Shown: positions 1-8,890 of the stretch, piece after piece
How positions within the stretch are numbered: position 1 is the first letter of the stretch
How the letters are laid out: the number at the start of each line of letters is the position of its first letter
Assembly: GCA_024643345.1 (NCBI GenBank)
Contig: JAHENB010000002.1
Span: forward strand, 89,465-153,464
Origin: Maribacter sp.
Lineage (GTDB): Bacteria; Bacteroidota; Bacteroidia; Flavobacteriales; Flavobacteriaceae
Direction: 5' to 3'
DNA: 64,000 nt
Made by a program: the position numbers and the translations under genes
Notes under the pieces: model-generated
Told to the model about the DNA's origin: nothing
Seen by the model: the letters and a program-made list of their open reading frames with translations, nothing else
The model's database searches: none

Positions 1-1130
1 GAAGAACCTCCCGAGCTTCGATAGCTGCCCCCACTGCTGCGCGAAGAACCTCCCGAGCTTCTGTAGCTGCCCCCGTTGCTTCTGGAAGAACTGCCTGAAC
101 TCCTGTATGTAGAGGTGCGGGGTACCGCACTTCCAGTACGATAACCTGACGATGGGGAACCACCGCGATAGGTAGTACTACTCCTGCTCGATCTGTTATA
201 GTTGGGCACGGCACGTGTACTGCGACTGGTGCGATAGGCGCGATTTTGATCGACACCAACGCTTCTTCCTGAGGCGTACCCGTTCCTGTAAGTATTGGAA
301 CTCCTCGAACTACTGTTCCTGCCTGCCAAAGTAGAATTTGCATTGGACCTGTACCTGGCCGTATTGCTGCTTCTAGTATTGGCACTCAAATTAGATCGGC
401 CGCGCAGCGAACTGCTCCTATAATTGTTTGCATAACCGTTATTGCCATAATAACCACGTCTGCTGCGGTTGTAGCCATATGTTCCATAACCGTAACCGTA
501 ACCATAACCGTAATACGGATGACCGTAATAGCCTCCCCAGCCGTAATAGGGATATCCATAATAACCTCCCCATCCCCAACTCGGTCCGTAATAACCTCCC
601 CATCCCCAACCCGGGCCGTAGTAACCGCCCCAGCCGTAGTAGGGATATCCATAATAACCTCCCCAGCCCCAACTATTCCATAACCAAGGAGATCCAAAAC
701 CAATGCCCCATGACCAACTGTTGTCGTAGACGTTGATACTTACGTTGCTGGGGTTATCGCCCCATCCCGACTGACCAACATAATCGTTTCCGTTGTTATA
801 GTAATCGGTAAGTCGCCCATCATTGATACTGTCGTTTTCCATCCGGCTGGAATAGGAATCCACATCGGTAAAAATATCCCCATCCGAAATGTTATCGTAT
901 TGAGTGGCTTGCTGCCCAAAATAATCCGAATAGACATTATTTTGAGGTTGCTCTTGAACAACAACCCTAGTAGGTCTTTCAGTGGTGACTTGTCTGTTAC
1001 CTGAAGTGTAGATGCCATCATTGTCGTAATAAGACGCTTGTTGGTAGGAACCACAGGAGGCCATAAAAACCGCGATAAATAGTGAAAAGGCGTAAGTGGC
1101 CATTTTATGGTGGGGTTGGGAATGTATCAT
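1..1130 (-). CDS. Gly/Tyr/Ser-rich repeat lipoprotein, C-terminus cut by window edge
   Basis: The reading frame is open on the reverse strand from an ATG at 1130 (alternative ATG at 1103) to base 1, so the C-terminus is missing. The N-terminus has a short hydrophobic stretch followed by FMASC, a lipobox with the acceptor Cys at residue 26, so the protein is probably an exported lipoprotein. A polar, Asn/Asp-rich segment follows. Next come about 60 residues built from WGGYYG and YGYP units. The visible tail is Ser/Arg/Gly-rich, with SSRSSGGS and SYRSSGGS repeats. Such composition suggests an extended, low-complexity surface or adhesive protein, but this is inference. It is not a recognised enzyme family. 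It is transcribed divergently from proS. Short ORFs on either strand here are shadows of the repeats. Confidence 0.75.
   Translation of the reverse strand, partial: MIHSQPHHKMATYAFSLFIAVFMASCGSYQQASYYDNDGIYTSGNRQVTTERPTRVVVQEQPQNNVYSDYFGQQATQYDNISDGDIFTDVDSYSSRMENDSINDGRLTDYYNNGNDYVGQSGWGDNPSNVSINVYDNSWSWGIGFGSPWLWNSWGWGGYYGYPYYGWGGYYGPGWGWGGYYGPSWGWGGYYGYPYYGWGGYYGHPYYGYGYGYGYGTYGYNRSRRGYYGNNGYANNYRSSSLRGRSNLSANTRSSNTARYRSNANSTLAGRNSSSRSSNTYRNGYASGRSVGVDQNRAYRTSRSTRAVPNYNRSSRSSTTYRGGSPSSGYRTGSAVPRTSTYRSSGSSSRSNGGSYRSSGGSSRSSGGSYRSSGGS
531..672. repeat. Short tandem repeats coding for Trp-Gly-Gly-Tyr-Tyr units
   Basis: Units of 30 bp are visible: the segment at 571-600 recurs at 601-630 with few changes. 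A 32-base segment at 541-572 recurs at 634-665 with one difference. The repeats encode the WGGYYG/YGYP block of the lipoprotein gene. The pattern is in-frame protein repetition, with no spacers. Confidence 0.8.
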
Positions 1131-1226
1131 CGTTTCAGATTTATATTGTTGAACATATTAAAAATAATTAGTTTTACCCAAATATTTTCTTAACATAAGC
1201 ACAAGATTTGTGCCAAACTTTGATCT

Positions 1227-2702
1227 ATGGGTAAAAATTTGACCACACGCAGTGAGGATTATTCCAAATGGTACAATGAACTGGTCGTAAAGGCCGACCT
1301 TGCCGAAAACTCGGGCGTTCGGGGCTGTATGGTCATCAAACCCTATGGTTTTGCTATCTGGGAGAAGATCCAGGCCGGATTGGATAAGATGTTCAAGGAG
1401 ACGGGCCATGAGAATGCATATTTCCCCTTGTTCATTCCAAAATCGTATCTCAGCAAGGAAGCGAGCCATGTAGAAGGTTTTGCCAAAGAATGCGCCGTGG
1501 TGACCCACTATCGACTCAAAAATGCGGAAGATGGAAGCGGAATCATCGTCGATCCGGAAGCCAAATTGGAGGAGGAACTCATTGTAAGGCCCACTTCGGA
1601 GACCATAATTTGGGATACCTATAGAAGATGGATTCAGTCATACAGGGACCTACCCCTATTGATCAACCAATGGGCCAATGTGGTTCGTTGGGAAATGCGC
1701 ACAAGGTTATTTCTCCGTACTTCGGAGTTCCTTTGGCAAGAGGGCCATACGGCCCATGCCACGGAAAAGGAGGCAGTGGCCGAAGCAGAATTGATTCTCG
1801 ACATATATGCAGATTTTGCCGAAAACCATATGGCGGTGCCCGTGATCAAGGGTACTAAGACCGAAAGTGAAAGATTTGCGGGCGCCATTGAAACGTATTG
1901 CATAGAGGCACTCATGCAAGATGGAAAGGCCTTGCAGGCAGGGACGTCCCATTTTTTGGGCCAGAATTTCGCTAAGGCCTTTGATGTGAAATTTGCGACC
2001 AAGGAAGGAAATCAGGAATATGTTTGGGCCACTTCATGGGGTGTTTCCACACGATTGATCGGGGCTTTGATCATGGCGCACAGCGATGACAACGGTTTGG
2101 TGCTTCCCCCAAAATTGGCGCCCATACAGGTAGTCATCATACCCATATATAAGGGATTGGACCAATTAGAGGCTATCTCTGAAAAAGTAAACCCTTTGGT
2201 AAAACAATTGCGTGCCAAAGGGATATCGGTGAAATATGATGATCGGGACACCCAAAAACCGGGATTTAAGTTCAACGAATACGAATTGAAGGGAGTCCCC
2301 GTTCGATTGGCCATTGGCCAACGCGATCTGGATAACGGCACCTTTGAAGTGGCACGTAGGGATACCCTTGCCAAAGAAACCGTGCTTGCAGAAGATTTGA
2401 TTTCCAAAATCGAATTTTTGATGGAAGATATACAAAGTAATATTTTTCAACGCGCATCGGATTTTAGAAATGCCAATATCACCGAAGTCAACTCTTATGA
2501 TGAGTTTAAGGATATTCTGGAAAAAAAAGGGGGGTTCATCGCTGCTTATTGGGATGGGACCAGTGAGACCGAAGAACGAATCAAGGAGGAAACCAAGGCA
2601 ACGATACGCTGTATACCACTGGAAGCGAAATCAGAAAGTGGCAGTTGTATGGTCACCGGAAAACCCTCGGCGCGAAGAGTTCTTTTTGCCAAGGCGTATT
2701 AA
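1227..2702 (+). CDS. proS: Prolyl-tRNA synthetase, archaeal/eukaryotic-like short form
   Basis: Class II aminoacyl-tRNA synthetase that charges tRNA-Pro with proline in the cytoplasm. At 491 residues it is the short form without the bacterial editing insertion. Class II signatures are visible as RPTSE at 121-125 and [14 protein letters not shown] at 164-177. The anticodon-binding domain lies around residues 290-390. The protein ends in a C-terminal Tyr (FAKAY), as is usual for the archaeal-like group. It stands alone, divergent from the repeat lipoprotein. A weak promoter-like AAACTTTG ends 4 nt before the ATG, so the leader may be very short. Family assignment is secure. Confidence 0.97.
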   Translation: MGKNLTTRSEDYSKWYNELVVKADLAENSGVRGCMVIKPYGFAIWEKIQAGLDKMFKETGHENAYFPLFIPKSYLSKEASHVEGFAKECAVVTHYRLKNAEDGSGIIVDPEAKLEEELIVRPTSETIIWDTYRRWIQSYRDLPLLINQWANVVRWEMRTRLFLRTSEFLWQEGHTAHATEKEAVAEAELILDIYADFAENHMAVPVIKGTKTESERFAGAIETYCIEALMQDGKALQAGTSHFLGQNFAKAFDVKFATKEGNQEYVWATSWGVSTRLIGALIMAHSDDNGLVLPPKLAPIQVVIIPIYKGLDQLEAISEKVNPLVKQLRAKGISVKYDDRDTQKPGFKFNEYELKGVPVRLAIGQRDLDNGTFEVARRDTLAKETVLAEDLISKIEFLMEDIQSNIFQRASDFRNANITEVNSYDEFKDILEKKGGFIAAYWDGTSETEERIKEETKATIRCIPLEAKSESGSCMVTGKPSARRVLFAKAY

Positions 2703-2794
2703 GAAAGTTTTGCCTGAAACCATATATTGATCAGAGGCTAAATCGCTTGCCGCTACTTAATTTCGGGATACTGCCAAAAAATAATAGTAAGCTG

Positions 2795-2824
2795 TTGCGG
2801 TAGTAAAAAATAATTGTATTTTTG
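2795..2824 (+). promoter_or_regulatory. Bacteroidota-type promoter for the tRNA-Glu genes
   Basis: TTG at 2795-2797 is followed after 19 nt by TATTTTTG at 2817-2824. This fits the established Bacteroidota promoter form, TTTG near -33 and TAnnTTTG near -7. The first tRNA starts about 108 nt further on, which leaves a 5' leader to be processed. Confidence 0.7.
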
Positions 2825-2932
2825 CATCCGCAATTAACGGAAGTTTTTTTGACATTTGAGAGATACCGCAACACCCATGATGCCTTGTTTTACATGGATA
2901 AATGGATGTTCATTTGCTTTCAAACCAAAAAT

Positions 2933-3004
2933 GGCCCGTTCGTCTAGGGGTTAGGACGCCAGGTTTTCATCCTGGTAACAGGGGTTCGATTCCCCTACGG
3001 GCTA
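2933..3004 (+). tRNA. tRNA-Glu (anticodon TTC), copy 1
   Basis: A 72-nt cloverleaf. The acceptor GGCCCGT pairs with ACGGGCT, with G1:U72 as a wobble and A73 as discriminator. The anticodon stem CCAGG/CCTGG encloses the loop TTTTCAT, giving anticodon TTC. The T loop is GGTTCGATTCC. The encoded 3' end is followed by CGA, so CCA is not encoded and must be added after transcription. Confidence 0.97.
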
Positions 3005-3087
3005 CGAAATACACAGGGAACGGAAAATACGTTTATATCAATATCCCGACAGTTCAAGGGCGTTGGGAACTAAGTTTTCTATGTTAA

Positions 3088-3159
3088 GGCCCGTTCGTCT
3101 AGGGGTTAGGACGCCAGGTTTTCATCCTGGTAACAGGGGTTCGATTCCCCTACGGGCTA
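3088..3159 (+). tRNA. tRNA-Glu (anticodon TTC), copy 2
   Basis: Identical over all 72 nt to the copy 83 nt upstream, with the same TTC anticodon. Unlike copy 1, the discriminator A is followed by genomic CCA at 3160-3162. Both copies probably derive from one transcript driven by the promoter at 2795-2824, since no terminator is visible between them. Confidence 0.97.
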
Positions 3160-3216
3160 CCAATAGTTCGAGGGAGGAATTGATAGGAAAGTTATTAAAT
3201 ATAATTAGGAAATAAG

Positions 3217-3468
3217 ATGGCAAATCACAAGTCGGCATTAAAGAGGATCAGAAGAAACGAAGCGGTAAGGTTGCGCAACAGGTACCAGCATAAAACTACC
3301 CGTAACGCGATAAAAAAATTGAGAAGTCTGGAAGATAAGAAGGAAGCTGAAACTCTTTTCCCCACAGTTATGAGTATGATCGACCGTTTGGCAAAACGCA
3401 ATATCGTACATTCAAACAAGGCGGCCAATTTGAAGAGCAAATTGGCAAAGCACGTAGCCACACTATAA
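3217..3468 (+). CDS. rpsT: 30S ribosomal protein S20
   Basis: Small basic protein of 83 residues that binds 16S rRNA in the 30S subunit. It begins MANHKSALKRIRRN, typical of S20, and is rich in Lys and Arg throughout, with an all-helical pattern. It lies 54 nt after the second tRNA-Glu gene and may be co-transcribed with it. A hairpin terminator follows at 3492. The length is usual for the family and the call is secure. Confidence 0.97.
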   Translation: MANHKSALKRIRRNEAVRLRNRYQHKTTRNAIKKLRSLEDKKEAETLFPTVMSMIDRLAKRNIVHSNKAANLKSKLAKHVATL

Positions 3469-3491
3469 GATTTTCACTTTTTTAAAATATT

Positions 3492-3524
3492 AAAATGCCC
3501 TTGCTGAAAGTGGGGGCATTTTTT
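3492..3524 (+). terminator. Rho-independent terminator after rpsT
   Basis: Inverted repeat AAAATGCCC (3492-3500) and GGGCATTTT (3514-3522), followed by more T. It lies between the convergent rpsT and the membrane-protein gene at 3543 and may serve both. Confidence 0.75.
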
Positions 3525-3542
3525 GTTTCCTAGTGATCGTTT

Positions 3543-4232
3543 TTATTTTCCCAAGATATTCACCAGCCTCCCTTGCATGCGCAAGAAGCCTAGAGCAAAA
3601 CATCCATACATGACCGTGATCGCGATATGGAGCAAGTACCGCAAATTTAATTTCATATAAAGTTCCGTGTTCAAAAGACCGACCATCATTATAATGGGGT
3701 ATAGGGTATGAAACCCAATGATGCCTATACAGATCCAAAACATCAGGTTTCTTTGAGCTGGAATTTTTCCCTTTTCCGATTTCAATTCCCCTAGATAAAA
3801 TAGTGCGCTTCCTACCAAAGCAGTTGAACCAACCGCAATCCCAAAGTATTGCGGATATAGGATAGGGTCATGAAAAAAGGGATCGATAAGGCTCGCCAAT
3901 ATAAAAAGCGCGGCACCATAGTACGCAAACTTTTTATGGATCGGTTTGCGGAACGTTTTCCAAAAAACATACAAAAAGTACAAGTAAAAAACGATATCGA
4001 AAATATTGAACACCAATGAATTATAGTTCGAAAAACCTTCTTTATAAACGATTTGAAAACCTTCTACTTCTCTGATCAAAAAACCCAAAAGTTCGCCCAA
4101 CAATGCATAGGCTATAATAATGGGAAGATTGCGCAACACCGAGTCGTAGTACCATCGATAGCGCATGATCGACAGCACCAGTGCCACGGCATATAGCATC
4201 ATGAAATAGTTGTTTTCTATAAAATTCAACAC
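3543..4232 (-). CDS. Seven-helix integral membrane protein, unknown function
   Basis: A 229-residue protein with seven hydrophobic segments, approximately at residues 9-22, 36-53, 73-93, 103-121, 131-149, 165-187 and 196-218. Loops are short and no catalytic motif is visible. The start is a GTG; a TTG one codon later or an ATG about nine codons later are alternatives. It follows the lipoprotein gene (4280-5026) by 47 nt on the same strand, so the two probably form an operon and may work together in the inner membrane and periplasm. I do not recognise the family. It resembles seven-TM sensor or diverse-signalling membrane domains only in topology. Confidence 0.75.
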   Translation of the reverse strand: MLNFIENNYFMMLYAVALVLSIMRYRWYYDSVLRNLPIIIAYALLGELLGFLIREVEGFQIVYKEGFSNYNSLVFNIFDIVFYLYFLYVFWKTFRKPIHKKFAYYGAALFILASLIDPFFHDPILYPQYFGIAVGSTALVGSALFYLGELKSEKGKIPAQRNLMFWICIGIIGFHTLYPIIMMVGLLNTELYMKLNLRYLLHIAITVMYGCFALGFLRMQGRLVNILGK

Positions 4233-4279
4233 CTATTCGTTTTTTTTTGAATTGATCCTGCAACAATAAGGGTCCTGCT

Positions 4280-5026
4280 TTAGTTATAGGGCGGCGGAAC
4301 GCCGTTGCCCCTATTTAAGGTCAGGCTTTTACCTTCTTGGATAAGTACTGCGGCATTGGGATGTGTCGTGCCAAGACTTGGGACAAAGGATGCGTGCGAT
4401 TTCCCATCTTGGGTCGAGGCACCACCCATGCCCGAAGGCTGCATCGGCCCGAAATCATTGTTGAGCAAAACGGCCTCCGCCTTTCCATCCAACTCCCCGA
4501 TATAGAAAAGATAATCCCTGTCTCCCCTTTTTACCGTAGGGGAAAGCATAATGGAGTTCTGTCTTGGATGGACGTATTTGGAATCATCGGGATAGTTTGA
4601 AAAATAGAGCCGCATCGTTGAAATTTCCACATTGGCCAGTTTGGCTTCCTGTTCTAAATAAGCCATGTATTGCTTCAAAGTGGCGTAGTCGTAATACACA
4701 TAACGGGCCACATCGAATTTAGCCCCTTCCGCAACACCTGCGTCAGTTGCCTTTTCATTGTCCTTATTGTGCTGCATTTGCCGATTGGTGCCCGTTGCCC
4801 GTTCTTGATTGATGGAGTCCTCATATTTTTGGATCAGCGGCACCCGCCTAAGGGTATAATCATCGTAGAAACTTTTGGCCTCGTCTATTTCAATAATCTG
4901 GTTCGGTGCTTTGACCGATGCGGCCTCGGGCATCTCCCGATCTACTTTTGTGTTGCAACCGCTGGATCCGATGAGGATCAGTAGCCCTAACATTAGGGTT
5001 ACGGATTTTTTGCCATAGTTTTTCAT
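4280..5026 (-). CDS. Lipoprotein of unknown function
   Basis: A 248-residue protein with an N-terminal signal ending in IGSSGC, a lipobox with acceptor Cys at about residue 24. The mature part has a charged helical region (about residues 45-130) and a region with a repeated strand pattern near 150-190. The C-terminal tail is rich in Gly, Ser and Pro. There is no recognised catalytic motif. It is first in an apparent two-gene unit with the seven-helix membrane protein downstream. Function unknown. Confidence 0.75.
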   Translation of the reverse strand: MKNYGKKSVTLMLGLLILIGSSGCNTKVDREMPEAASVKAPNQIIEIDEAKSFYDDYTLRRVPLIQKYEDSINQERATGTNRQMQHNKDNEKATDAGVAEGAKFDVARYVYYDYATLKQYMAYLEQEAKLANVEISTMRLYFSNYPDDSKYVHPRQNSIMLSPTVKRGDRDYLFYIGELDGKAEAVLLNNDFGPMQPSGMGGASTQDGKSHASFVPSLGTTHPNAAVLIQEGKSLTLNRGNGVPPPYN

Positions 5027-5150
5027 GCTATCTTTTTTAAGTTATATAATTAAAATCGCCATGTCTTGTAGGGGAATATCTGCATCACGATGACATAAAG
5101 ATATTAATTTTGACCTATCCGGTCTTGAATTTGAAGTTTTCCCGATAAAA

Positions 5151-5195
5151 AAAATCCAAATCCCAACGGTTGTACCGAATTGGAATTTGGATTTT
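5151..5195 (-). terminator. Hairpin terminator downstream of rho
   Basis: AAAATCCAAATCC (5151-5163) pairs with GGAATTTGGATTTT (5182-5195) with one bulged base. On the reverse strand the stem ends in a T-rich stretch. It lies 27 nt beyond the rho stop codon. Confidence 0.65.
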
Positions 5196-5221
5196 AAGAT
5201 CATTAATTTCAGGAGGCCTTT

Positions 5222-6814
5222 TTACTGGCTCATCGTCATTAAGAACTCTTCGTTGTTTTTTGTTTGTTTGATGCGCTGTTCAATGAACTCCATCGCTTCC
5301 ACCGGGTTCATGTCGGCCAGGTATTTTCGAAGGATCCACATGCGCTGAATGGTATTTTCATCCAACAATAGATCATCCCTCCTAGTACTTGACGAAGTAA
5401 GATCAATGGCTGGGAAAATTCTTCTGTTCGAGATTTTACGGTCGAGCTGTAATTCCATATTACCGGTTCCTTTGAACTCCTCAAAAATCACCTCGTCCAT
5501 CTTAGATCCCGTTTCGGTGAGCGCCGTGGCGATGATGGTCAATGACCCACCGCCTTCAATGTTACGGGCCGCCCCAAAAAAGCGCTTGGGCTTGTGCAAG
5601 GCATTGGCATCAACACCCCCGCTCAAGACTTTTCCGGAGGCTGGTTGCACGGTGTTGTATGCCCTTGCCAATCTGGTGATCGAATCCAAAAGGATGACCA
5701 CATCGTGGCCGCACTCTACCAAACGTTTTGCCTTTTCCAATACAATGTTGGCCACGCGAACATGTTCGGTGGCTTCCTTATCAAAGGTGGAGGCCACAAC
5801 CTCCCCACGCACGTTTCGCTGCATATCGGTCACCTCTTCCGGGCGTTCGTCGATCAATAATATGATCTGGTAAACTTCGGGATGGTTGGCCGCTATCGCA
5901 TTTGCCACATCCTTCAACAAGGTTGTTTTTCCTGTTTTGGGCTGGGAAACGATCATGCCCCTCTGACCTTTTCCTATAGGGGCAAAGAGATCGATGATAC
6001 GTGTAGATATATTGCTTTGGCGTTCGGCTATGTTAAACTTTTCTTGAGGGAAAAGTGGGGTCAAATGCTCAAATGACACCCTGTCCCGAACCACTTGGGG
6101 GTCGATGCCGTTGATTTTATTGACCTTGATCAACGGAAAATATTTTTCGCCTTCCTTAGGCGGACGAACATTGCCCAGAACGGTATCCCCTGTTTTTAGT
6201 CCGAATAACCGAATTTGGGATTGGGAAACGTATATATCATCAGGGGAGGAGAGGTAATTGTAATCCGAGGAACGCAGAAAACCGTAGCCATCCTGCATAA
6301 TGTCAAGAACCCCTTCACTCTCGATAATACTATCGAATTCGAACTCCGGTTCCTTATAGCGGTTTTTTAGGTCTTTGTCAAAATTGCTTTTGTCATAGGT
6401 TGGCGCCTTTGCCGGTCGTTGCGGTTTGTTGGGGCTTTTATGCTGTGGCGTATTTTTATGTTGCTCCCTTCGATTGGGAATATTTTGGGTTTCCTCCTTT
6501 TTTACCTCTTTCACAGGAGAATGCTTCGGCTTGCTTTCCGATTTTTGGGCCTCTTCATTGCTGCTGGGCTTATCTTTAATAAGACGCTCCCTTTTTATCG
6601 GTTTATGCTTGGGCCGTTCTTTTTCGACCGGGGTTCTGCTTTCCACAATGGGGGCGACCGCCGCGACGACTTTAGGATCGGAGGCTTGAAGGTCCAAAAT
6701 TTGATAGACCAAATCGAGTTTTTTAAGGGTTTTGAACTTGGGTACCTTTAAACCCTCGGCAATATCCTGAAGCTCAGGAAGCTTTTTTGCTTTTAAATCT
6801 GAAATTTCAAACAT
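5222..6814 (-). CDS. rho: Transcription termination factor Rho
   Basis: ATP-dependent RNA helicase that terminates transcription; acts as a hexameric ring. The 530-residue protein has a Rho N-terminal helical domain (residues 1-43). A low-complexity insertion rich in Lys, Pro and Gln follows (about 50-145). The cold-shock-like RNA-binding domain lies at about 165-235 and contains DGYGFLR. The ATPase core has Walker A QPKTGKTT at 291-298, and further on the Walker B region [15 protein letters not shown] and the Q/R-loop region [13 protein letters not shown]. It is about 110 residues longer than E. coli Rho because of the insertion, a feature common in Bacteroidota. It is divergent from the DUF4293 gene. 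Confidence 0.97.
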   Translation of the reverse strand: MFEISDLKAKKLPELQDIAEGLKVPKFKTLKKLDLVYQILDLQASDPKVVAAVAPIVESRTPVEKERPKHKPIKRERLIKDKPSSNEEAQKSESKPKHSPVKEVKKEETQNIPNRREQHKNTPQHKSPNKPQRPAKAPTYDKSNFDKDLKNRYKEPEFEFDSIIESEGVLDIMQDGYGFLRSSDYNYLSSPDDIYVSQSQIRLFGLKTGDTVLGNVRPPKEGEKYFPLIKVNKINGIDPQVVRDRVSFEHLTPLFPQEKFNIAERQSNISTRIIDLFAPIGKGQRGMIVSQPKTGKTTLLKDVANAIAANHPEVYQIILLIDERPEEVTDMQRNVRGEVVASTFDKEATEHVRVANIVLEKAKRLVECGHDVVILLDSITRLARAYNTVQPASGKVLSGGVDANALHKPKRFFGAARNIEGGGSLTIIATALTETGSKMDEVIFEEFKGTGNMELQLDRKISNRRIFPAIDLTSSSTRRDDLLLDENTIQRMWILRKYLADMNPVEAMEFIEQRIKQTKNNEEFLMTMSQ

Positions 6815-6970
6815 TAAATGTTGTGTAAGTTATACTTGTCTTAAAAACGATATTGAAGTGAATGTTTTTTGGGTATTACTGGGGATTGAAATCCCAGCGG
6901 GTGAGTGCTTGTAACGGTGTAAAATTACAAATTATTTTCAACTTAATGTACATATTTTTAAAAAGACCTG

Positions 6971-6978
6971 TATTTTTG
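6971..6978 (+). promoter_or_regulatory. TAnnTTTG promoter element for the DUF4293 gene
   Basis: TATTTTTG ends 23 nt before the ATG at 7002. No clear -33 TTG is visible at the expected distance. Confidence 0.5.
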
Positions 6979-7001
6979 CCTACCAAAAGCAATAAAAGGC
7001 A

Positions 7002-7412
7002 ATGATTCAGAGAATACAAACCATTTATATGCTGCTAACGGCAGTGGTTTCGGGTTTGTTGCCTTTTTGGGTAAACCTTTGGTCTGAGCCCGATGGAACC
7101 GAAATTTATGCGCGCAATGAAATCTTGGTTTCGGTACTTTTTTATGGTGCCGCTATCTTGGCCCTAGTCGCAATAGTGCAATATAAAAATCGAAAAAATC
7201 AATTTGTTTTGAACAGGTTGAACATGATATTAAGTCTTTTTTTACTGGGTTTTTTCGTTTACCGGTCGCTAAACATATCTGGAGAAACTTCGGTTTCCGA
7301 GAAGGGTATTGGGATGTTGATTCCTGTATTTTCTATCGTTTTTTTGGTCCTTGCCAATAGGGCCATCAAGAAGGATGAAGATCTCGTAAAATCTGTTGAC
7401 CGTTTGCGTTGA
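7002..7412 (+). CDS. DUF4293 family membrane protein
   Basis: A 136-residue protein with four hydrophobic segments, about residues 7-25, 43-60, 71-88 and 103-121. It starts with MIQRIQTIYM, typical of the Bacteroidota family DUF4293. Function is unknown. The gene is commonly found beside rho in this phylum, as here, where it is divergent from rho. It is followed by a strong bidirectional terminator. Confidence 0.85.
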   Translation: MIQRIQTIYMLLTAVVSGLLPFWVNLWSEPDGTEIYARNEILVSVLFYGAAILALVAIVQYKNRKNQFVLNRLNMILSLFLLGFFVYRSLNISGETSVSEKGIGMLIPVFSIVFLVLANRAIKKDEDLVKSVDRLR

Positions 7413-7440
7413 ACCTTATATCTTAGTTGTATTAGTGCGT

Positions 7441-7471
7441 AAAAAACCCCGTTGGAAGCATCGGGGTTTTT
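7441..7471. terminator. Bidirectional hairpin terminator
   Basis: AAAAACCCCG (7442-7451) pairs with CGGGGTTTTT (7462-7471) around a 10-nt loop. It sits between the convergent DUF4293 and phosphoesterase genes. Confidence 0.8.
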
Positions 7472-7553
7472 GTTTTATTGATTTCAGCCTCATTCTGCAC
7501 CTGATCATACATCTGCCCTTTAGGGCCATGCCTTTATCTGTTGGCTTTTGAAC

Positions 7554-8051
7554 CTAGCCCCGCTTACCCAGTTCCACGATTTCCAAATTTTTGATATCGG
7601 CCCCGTCGATTTCGAACCGCAACATGGTGCGAACCTGGTGAAATCCGTTTTTGCCACAGGCGCCAGGGTTCATGTGCAATAGCCCTAAGTTTTTGTCCCA
7701 CATAACTTTCAAAATGTGGGAATGCCCACAAATGAACAGTTTGGGCGGATGGCGCTTGATCTCCTCCCTGGTGCGGGTATTGTATCTTGGGGGATAGCCC
7801 CCGATGTGGGTCATGAACACATCGACCTTTTCGCAAAGAAAGCGCTGGTTTAAGGGAAATTCACTTTGTATAATGGCATCATCTATATTTCCATGAACGG
7901 CTCTTAGGGGTTTTAACGCTTGGATAGCATCGGTAATCGCTAGATTCCCAATATCGCCGGCATGCCAAACCTCATCGGCCTGGGCCACATATTTCAATAT
8001 GGCCGGATCGATATGTGAATGGGTATCCGAAAGTAACAAAATCTTGGTCAT
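7554..8051 (-). CDS. YfcE/MJ0936-type metallophosphoesterase
   Basis: Calcineurin-like metallophosphoesterase of 165 residues that probably hydrolyses phosphodiesters with two bound metals in the cytoplasm. Metal-binding motifs appear in order: SDTHSH (DxH) near residue 8, HAGDIGN near 30, HGNID near 54, THIGG near 83 and CGHSHI near 109. Size and motif order fit the small YfcE family, whose natural substrate is uncertain. It is divergent from truA, 86 bp away. Confidence 0.9.
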   Translation of the reverse strand: MTKILLLSDTHSHIDPAILKYVAQADEVWHAGDIGNLAITDAIQALKPLRAVHGNIDDAIIQSEFPLNQRFLCEKVDVFMTHIGGYPPRYNTRTREEIKRHPPKLFICGHSHILKVMWDKNLGLLHMNPGACGKNGFHQVRTMLRFEIDGADIKNLEIVELGKRG

Positions 8052-8104
8052 TTGGGTTGCATCATTTTCTTGGAGGGCAGCTGGCTCTTTCCCTTAAAGA
8101 AGGG

Positions 8105-8112
8105 TATCTTTG
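8105..8112 (+). promoter_or_regulatory. TAnnTTTG promoter element for truA
   Basis: TATCTTTG lies 25 nt before the TTG start of truA, which leaves a leader of about 20 nt. Confidence 0.55.
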
Positions 8113-8137
8113 CAACTTACAAAACTAAGGGTTTGGT

Positions 8138-8890
8138 TTGAGATACTTCGTTCAATTTTCTTACTTTGGAGAGGCTTATCATGGTTGGCAAAACCAGCCC
8201 AATGCGGTAACCATACAATCGGTGATGGAGGATGCCTTTTCCAAATTATTGGGCAATCCGATTTCCCTTACGGGTGCGGGCCGCACCGATGCCGGGGTGC
8301 ATGCCCGACAGATGATTGCCCATTTTGAGTTCGATGGTATAGTCGATATTGATGATTTTATCTATCGCGCTAATGCCTTTTTACCAAAGGATATTGCCAT
8401 ACAGGCCATCTTTGAAGTGGCTCCGGATGCTCATTCCCGATTCGACGCTGTGGCACGCACCTACGAATATTGGATTGTAACACACAAAGACCCGTTCATG
8501 GCCCGGGGAAGCCATTATATCAAGCACCCTCTAGATCTTCAAAAGATGAACCAGGCGGCCTCGATACTTTTGGGGTATACCGATTTTGAATGCTTCTCCA
8601 AGTCGAACACCGATGTAAAGACTTATTGTTGCCGCATAACCAAGGCGCATTGGGAATGGAAAACCAATACGCTGGTATTTACAATATCCGCCGATCGGTT
8701 TTTGCGCAATATGGTGCGTGCCATCGTGGGTACCTTACTGGAAATTGGAGCGGGTAAAAGGGAGCCGGAAGTGATCCATACCATCATTGAAAGTCGAGAT
8801 CGATCAAATGCCGGGGCTTCCGTGCCAGCAAAAGGTTTATATTTGACCCAAGTCTTATATCCCGATCATATTATGGAAAAACATGGATAA
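8138..8890 (+). CDS. truA: tRNA pseudouridine synthase A
   Basis: Converts U38-40 in the anticodon arm of many tRNAs to pseudouridine. The protein has 250 residues and begins MRYFVQFSYFGEAYHGWQ, matching family N-termini. To achieve this, the start codon must be TTG at 8138. The active-site motif GAGRTDAGVHA contains the catalytic Asp at about residue 51. RFLRNMVRAIVGTL is the conserved C-terminal motif. Its end overlaps the downstream ABC exporter gene by 8 nt, so the two are co-transcribed. Confidence 0.96.
   Translation: MRYFVQFSYFGEAYHGWQNQPNAVTIQSVMEDAFSKLLGNPISLTGAGRTDAGVHARQMIAHFEFDGIVDIDDFIYRANAFLPKDIAIQAIFEVAPDAHSRFDAVARTYEYWIVTHKDPFMARGSHYIKHPLDLQKMNQAASILLGYTDFECFSKSNTDVKTYCCRITKAHWEWKTNTLVFTISADRFLRNMVRAIVGTLLEIGAGKREPEVIHTIIESRDRSNAGASVPAKGLYLTQVLYPDHIMEKHG

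Noticed and set aside
1-672. CRISPR-like repeat array
   Set aside because: Repeat units are in frame, differ in length and have no unique spacers; they encode protein repeats.
386-736. Three overlapping reading frames of 77-105 codons with repetitive proteins
   Set aside because: They are shadows of the repeat block of the lipoprotein gene on the reverse strand; their compositions are what the repeats give in other frames.
1215-1222. proS promoter AAACTTTG
   Set aside because: One base differs from TAnnTTTG and no -33 element is visible; mentioned in proS text only.
2902-3087. 61-codon ORF across the first tRNA-Glu
   Set aside because: It overlaps the tRNA gene and has no homologue-like features.
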